Assembly (NCBI GenBank): GCA_934436435.1
Contig: CAKSAN010000002.1
Coordinates: 248,001 to 312,000 of the forward strand
Direction: 5' to 3'
Length of the DNA stretch: 64,000 bases
Source of the DNA: an uncultured Acetatifactor sp.
Lineage (GTDB): Bacteria; Bacillota; Clostridia; Lachnospirales; Lachnospiraceae
Position 1 is the first letter of the stretch; each line of letters begins with the position of its first letter. This document shows, one piece after another, positions 61,578-64,000 of this stretch. Made by a program: the position numbers and the translations under genes. The notes beneath the pieces were generated by a model. That model made no database searches. It was not told the origin of the DNA and worked only from the letters and a program-made list of their open reading frames with translations.

Positions 61578-62393
61578 ATGAAAAGTAAGAGAAATACGGT
61601 ATGGATCGTTCTTACCTGTGTGCTGGTGGTACTGGTATTTGTACTGGCAGCAGCGGTGTATCATTTCTGGCAGATAACTGTGGACCTTCAGACACAGCTT
61701 GCAGATGCGCAGAATGACATGTGGGCGGAAGAAGTGGTTCAGGGACAACAGGAAACTGCTACTGCAGGCAGTGTACAGACGGTACGAGTTATGAATGGGA
61801 TATTACAGCAGCAGGATGAAAACGGACAATGGGTGGACGTAGCACCTGTAGAAGAATTGCAGCAGGCCGATCCTGTTCTGGCAGGCAGAAGTAAAATGCA
61901 GGAATTGATCGCACAGAACCGGGAAGCAGTGCAAAACGGAACCATCAGTGCGGAGCAGATTTCGCCTCTCCTTGCAAAACAGAGTATTCTGGCGGGAGCA
62001 GCATTGGCCTCCGCGTCCCAGGTGCAGAGCACAACAGAGAAAACCGCAGCACAAACGGTAAAACCGACCTACAATACCACAACCACTGTTGCACCTGCGG
62101 TAACGCCGGTACCGGCACAGCAGCCGACGATAAACAATGACAACAGCAGTCCCGATAGCGGATCTTCTGACAGCGGCAGCTCCGATAGCGGATCTTCTGA
62201 CAGCGGCAGCTCCGATAGCGGCAGCTCAGACAGCGGCAGCTCAGACAGCGGTAGTTCAGACAGCGGTAGTTCAGACAGCGGTAGTTCAGACAGCGGTAGT
62301 TCAGACAGCAGTAGTTCAGACAGCGGATCCGGCGATGATTCCTCAGATAGCGGAGATGGCGAGGATGTAGGCTGGACAGACGAAGTACTGTAA
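61578..62393 (+). CDS. Membrane-anchored Ser-Asp-Gly repeat protein with DVxWT C-terminus
   Basis: A 271-residue protein. One helix (residues 8-30) is followed by an outer part with VRVMNGILQQQDENGQWVD near 64-82, matching IRIFDGEIQWFDGKYWVSAG of the 16892 lipoprotein. A Thr/Pro/Ala-rich segment, then about a dozen SDSGS repeats, and a final EDVGWTDEVL, like DVDWTPDLL at the end of the 16892 protein. There is no sortase LPxTG. AAAGGAG lies 9 bases before the ATG. It is the tail half of the right-hand module, following the metalloprotease. Confidence 0.78.
   Translation: MKSKRNTVWIVLTCVLVVLVFVLAAAVYHFWQITVDLQTQLADAQNDMWAEEVVQGQQETATAGSVQTVRVMNGILQQQDENGQWVDVAPVEELQQADPVLAGRSKMQELIAQNREAVQNGTISAEQISPLLAKQSILAGAALASASQVQSTTEKTAAQTVKPTYNTTTTVAPAVTPVPAQQPTINNDNSSPDSGSSDSGSSDSGSSDSGSSDSGSSDSGSSDSGSSDSGSSDSGSSDSGSSDSSSSDSGSGDDSSDSGDGEDVGWTDEVL
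62154..62330 (+). repeat. Tandem 15-bp Ser-Asp-Gly coding repeats, right copy
   Basis: About a dozen near-perfect 15-base units (core AGCGGTAGTTCAGAC and variants) encode SGSSD in the 61578 gene. The later units are more uniform than the earlier ones, which suggests recent expansion. Confidence 0.92.
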
Positions 62394-62418
62394 ATGATTT
62401 AGAATATAATGATTATAA

Positions 62419-62482
62419 CAAAGAGTGAATCACTTCATGCGGGAAAAGAAATGGGTGGAGCTGATTCACTCTTTGTTTCTTT
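62419..62482 (+). terminator. Terminator between the convergent surface and defence genes
   Basis: A perfect 14-bp inverted repeat (62419-62432 with 62462-62475) with a 29-base loop and a T-rich tail (TTTCTTT). It ends the surface module and may also serve the minus-strand genes. Confidence 0.7.
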
Positions 62483-62511
62483 ACTGATTTTGCAAATACA
62501 CGCAAAAGGAA

Positions 62512-63402
62512 TTAATATTTGCTATTATGTTGAAAGAGCTCAATTATCAATGCATCTATATATTTAATTTCAAGCAATTTGTTAAATAGTAAATATTTCC
62601 AATCATTGTTGCCAATTTGCTTTAAACGCATATTTTCTGCACCACTAACAGTTATCTGGGCGGCTTTTTTGACTTCATTTTCATCTGCTTCCTTATTTGC
62701 ATCCATATAATTGGAGTATATAGATTCTAAACTTGAAATTTCATCAATGGCCGCATCTTCATATCTTTCTATTAAATTTAATTCGTCATAATGGTGTGCA
62801 ACAATTTGACGTAAATAGGAGTCGTCTATCTTTGCAAAGTCAGTAGTATATTTTACTGTAGTAGTCTTTTTTACATCAGACGGATCAAATATAATATTTA
62901 CGTTTAAAAAGTCTAAATTATCCATATCATCTGTATAGAAATTTATAAACATTCTTTTTCCGTTACCGTCCAAAAATTTATCTGATTTTTTCCTATTGCA
63001 TTTAGGACAAATAGGTATCAGATTTAAAGGAAACAGTGTAAATTCTGGATAGTGCTCCTTGGGCATATAGTGATCCACTTCTTCTAATTTTTCTATTCCA
63101 CAAGAAGGGCAATAACCTCTACATTCCTCATAAACGAGTTTTAGCGAATTATTTTTAATATTCTTTTCAAATGAAGATGTAAAGGATGTATGTATTGCCT
63201 TTTTATCGTCGTCATTAGTTATGTTGCTGTGTGTCACATATTCTAATGCGTTTTTATTTGTTTCATAAATAGTATATCTCGCACTAATATATGCTTGTTT
63301 TGCCTGAAGGCGTGTTCCGTAGTCAATATTTTTTTTCCTATTTATTGCATTGTTAAGTAATTCTATGGCTGATGTTATATCTGGTTCTGATAATTTTTTC
63401 AT
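62512..63402 (-). CDS. HNH endonuclease, PtuB-like (Septu-type defence)
   Basis: A 296-residue protein with an HNH nuclease core near residues 95-145: CRGYCPSCGIEKL, EEVDHYMPKEHYP (Asp-His) and IPICPKCNRKKSDKF. Two CxxC pairs hold zinc and the His is the general base. This order, with a long helical flank, matches PtuB and the HNH partners of ATPases in Septu and retron systems. Its start overlaps the ATPase stop by four bases. Septu acts as an ATPase-nuclease complex against phage. Calling it Septu is by analogy, since the ATPase is incomplete here. Confidence 0.82.
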   Translation of the reverse strand: MKKLSEPDITSAIELLNNAINRKKNIDYGTRLQAKQAYISARYTIYETNKNALEYVTHSNITNDDDKKAIHTSFTSSFEKNIKNNSLKLVYEECRGYCPSCGIEKLEEVDHYMPKEHYPEFTLFPLNLIPICPKCNRKKSDKFLDGNGKRMFINFYTDDMDNLDFLNVNIIFDPSDVKKTTTVKYTTDFAKIDDSYLRQIVAHHYDELNLIERYEDAAIDEISSLESIYSNYMDANKEADENEVKKAAQITVSGAENMRLKQIGNNDWKYLLFNKLLEIKYIDALIIELFQHNSKY

Positions 63403-64000
63403 AATTCTTCTTTCCCGTATAATAAATTTAAATATAATTCAGCATTCATACTCAAATTATCATCAAACAAATGCTCTATTTCTTTTTTACTAAATCCGCT
63501 ATTTTGCATGTTTCTAAAAAAGGATTTGTAATTGCTTTCGTCAGATCGGACATTAAATACATTTGCAATGATTTTTGATATATTTTCGCCAAAGCACTCA
63601 TCCCAAAGTTTGGTATCATATAGTTCATTGTTGTCAAATATCCGTACATATTTTGAAGGTATTTCTTGCAAAACAATAGGAGAATGTGTAGAAATAATAG
63701 CAAATGAATTGAATTTTTCTAACAGTATGTTTAGCATTCTCATAAAGTTTGATATTGCATTAGGGTGTAAATGAATCTCTGGCTCGTCAATGAGTAATAA
63801 GGCATCTTCGGTTATACTTACAATCACTTGTGTGAAAATGTATAACATTATTTTTTGACCAGAACTTAATGAATAAAAATTTTCTGCAATAATTTCCTCA
63901 GCTGAAATGGTATCACTCTCAAATATGAGATTTAATTCATTGGTTCCATCGAATATATTAAGCATAACAGTTTGCCAGTCAGAAATGCGTCCCATTCTAA
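63399..64000 (-). CDS. AAA ATPase, PtuA-like, cut by the window edge
   Basis: The C-terminal part (about 200 residues seen) of an SMC/ABC-like ATPase. The ABC-type signature is FYSLSSGQKIMLYIF, Walker B is LLLIDEPEIHLHP and the switch is ISTHSPIVLQE. Walker A is not within the window. The frame stays open to the last base, so the ATG at 63995 is almost certainly internal. Downstream is the HNH gene, as in Septu (PtuA-PtuB). Base composition is AT-rich compared with the adjoining surface genes. Confidence 0.82.
   Translation of the reverse strand, partial: RMGRISDWQTVMLNIFDGTNELNLIFESDTISAEEIIAENFYSLSSGQKIMLYIFTQVIVSITEDALLLIDEPEIHLHPNAISNFMRMLNILLEKFNSFAIISTHSPIVLQEIPSKYVRIFDNNELYDTKLWDECFGENISKIIANVFNVRSDESNYKSFFRNMQNSGFSKKEIEHLFDDNLSMNAELYLNLLYGKEEL

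Noticed and set aside
62154..62330. Short tandem repeats as a possible phase-variable or iteron array
   Set aside because: The unit is 15 bases, so changes in number keep the reading frame; it codes for the Ser-Asp-Gly tail. Not an on/off switch or an origin.
1..64000. tRNA, rRNA, transposase, integrase or attachment sites
   Set aside because: None recognised; low-GC islands and the inserted cassette suggest transfer, but no mobility gene is seen.

Overview
The window looks like a chromosomal surface-glycan locus from a member of the Clostridia, most likely a Lachnospiraceae-type gut anaerobe. This is inferred from a Spo0A-type DNA-binding domain, clostridial-style lipoproteins, strong GGAGG ribosome sites, frequent TTG/GTG starts, and intermediate GC that drops sharply in the middle. 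No rRNA, tRNA, CRISPR array or transposase was recognised, and no stretch over 300 bases lacks a gene.

Layout. (1) 63-3326: housekeeping edge with a DUF3048 lipoprotein and a divergent-PAP2 (YuiD-like) membrane protein on the minus strand, then a lone polyprenol-phosphate-type GT2 with its own promoter and terminator, and a receiver-less Spo0A C-terminal-domain protein. (2) 3460-14700: first glycan operon with its own promoter. It encodes a two-gene GT-C-like membrane protein, a WcaJ/CpsE-type initiating sugar transferase, a chain-length protein with a dead kinase-like tail, EpsG-type polymerase, and five more glycosyltransferases. (3) 14721-18793: secreted glucosaminidase and a large lipoprotein with a Ser-Asp-Gly tail. 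(4) 18845-25378: a GT-C protein, an O-antigen polymerase/ligase-like protein, and a CapD/PglF dehydratase, small phosphoglycosyltransferase and reductase trio that would make and load a 6-deoxy-HexNAc. (5) 25522-27482: self-contained AAA ATPase plus PD-(D/E)XK-like cassette, probably defence, inserted in the operon. (6) 27511-46560: AT-rich second glycan region with GT4/GT2 enzymes, two ABC permeases, a Wzt ATPase with C-terminal domain, a coiled-coil FkbM methyltransferase, a double-GT4 enzyme, an acyltransferase, then a compact cassette (GT2, SDR, nucleotidyltransferase, flippase-like/kinase fusion, HAD phosphatase, GtrA, GT-C). (7) 46642-51286: papain-like secreted protease with four almost identical ricin-lectin repeats, and an acyltransferase. 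(8) 51306-57316: GDP-D-rhamnose operon (gmd, rmd, AraC regulator, manC) and a GT-C protein. (9) 57469-62393: a second surface module (lipoprotein, M6-like metalloprotease, Ser-Asp-Gly tail protein) paralogous to region 3. (10) 62512-end: minus-strand HNH nuclease and AAA ATPase resembling the Septu defence system, cut by the window edge.

How it fits together. Two initiating transferases, an EpsG/Wzy-like branch and an ABC-export branch suggest at least two surface polymers. ManC, Gmd, Rmd, an ABC exporter, several GT4 enzymes and a methyltransferase are the same kinds of parts as in ABC-exported D-rhamnan systems. The two surface modules share a C-terminal domain in their secreted enzymes, a lipoprotein domain, a short motif and a Ser-Asp-Gly tail ending in a DVxWT-type motif. 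I regard this paired module as the best candidate for an undescribed system. All functional calls are from reading translated sequence and motifs; no database search was run.
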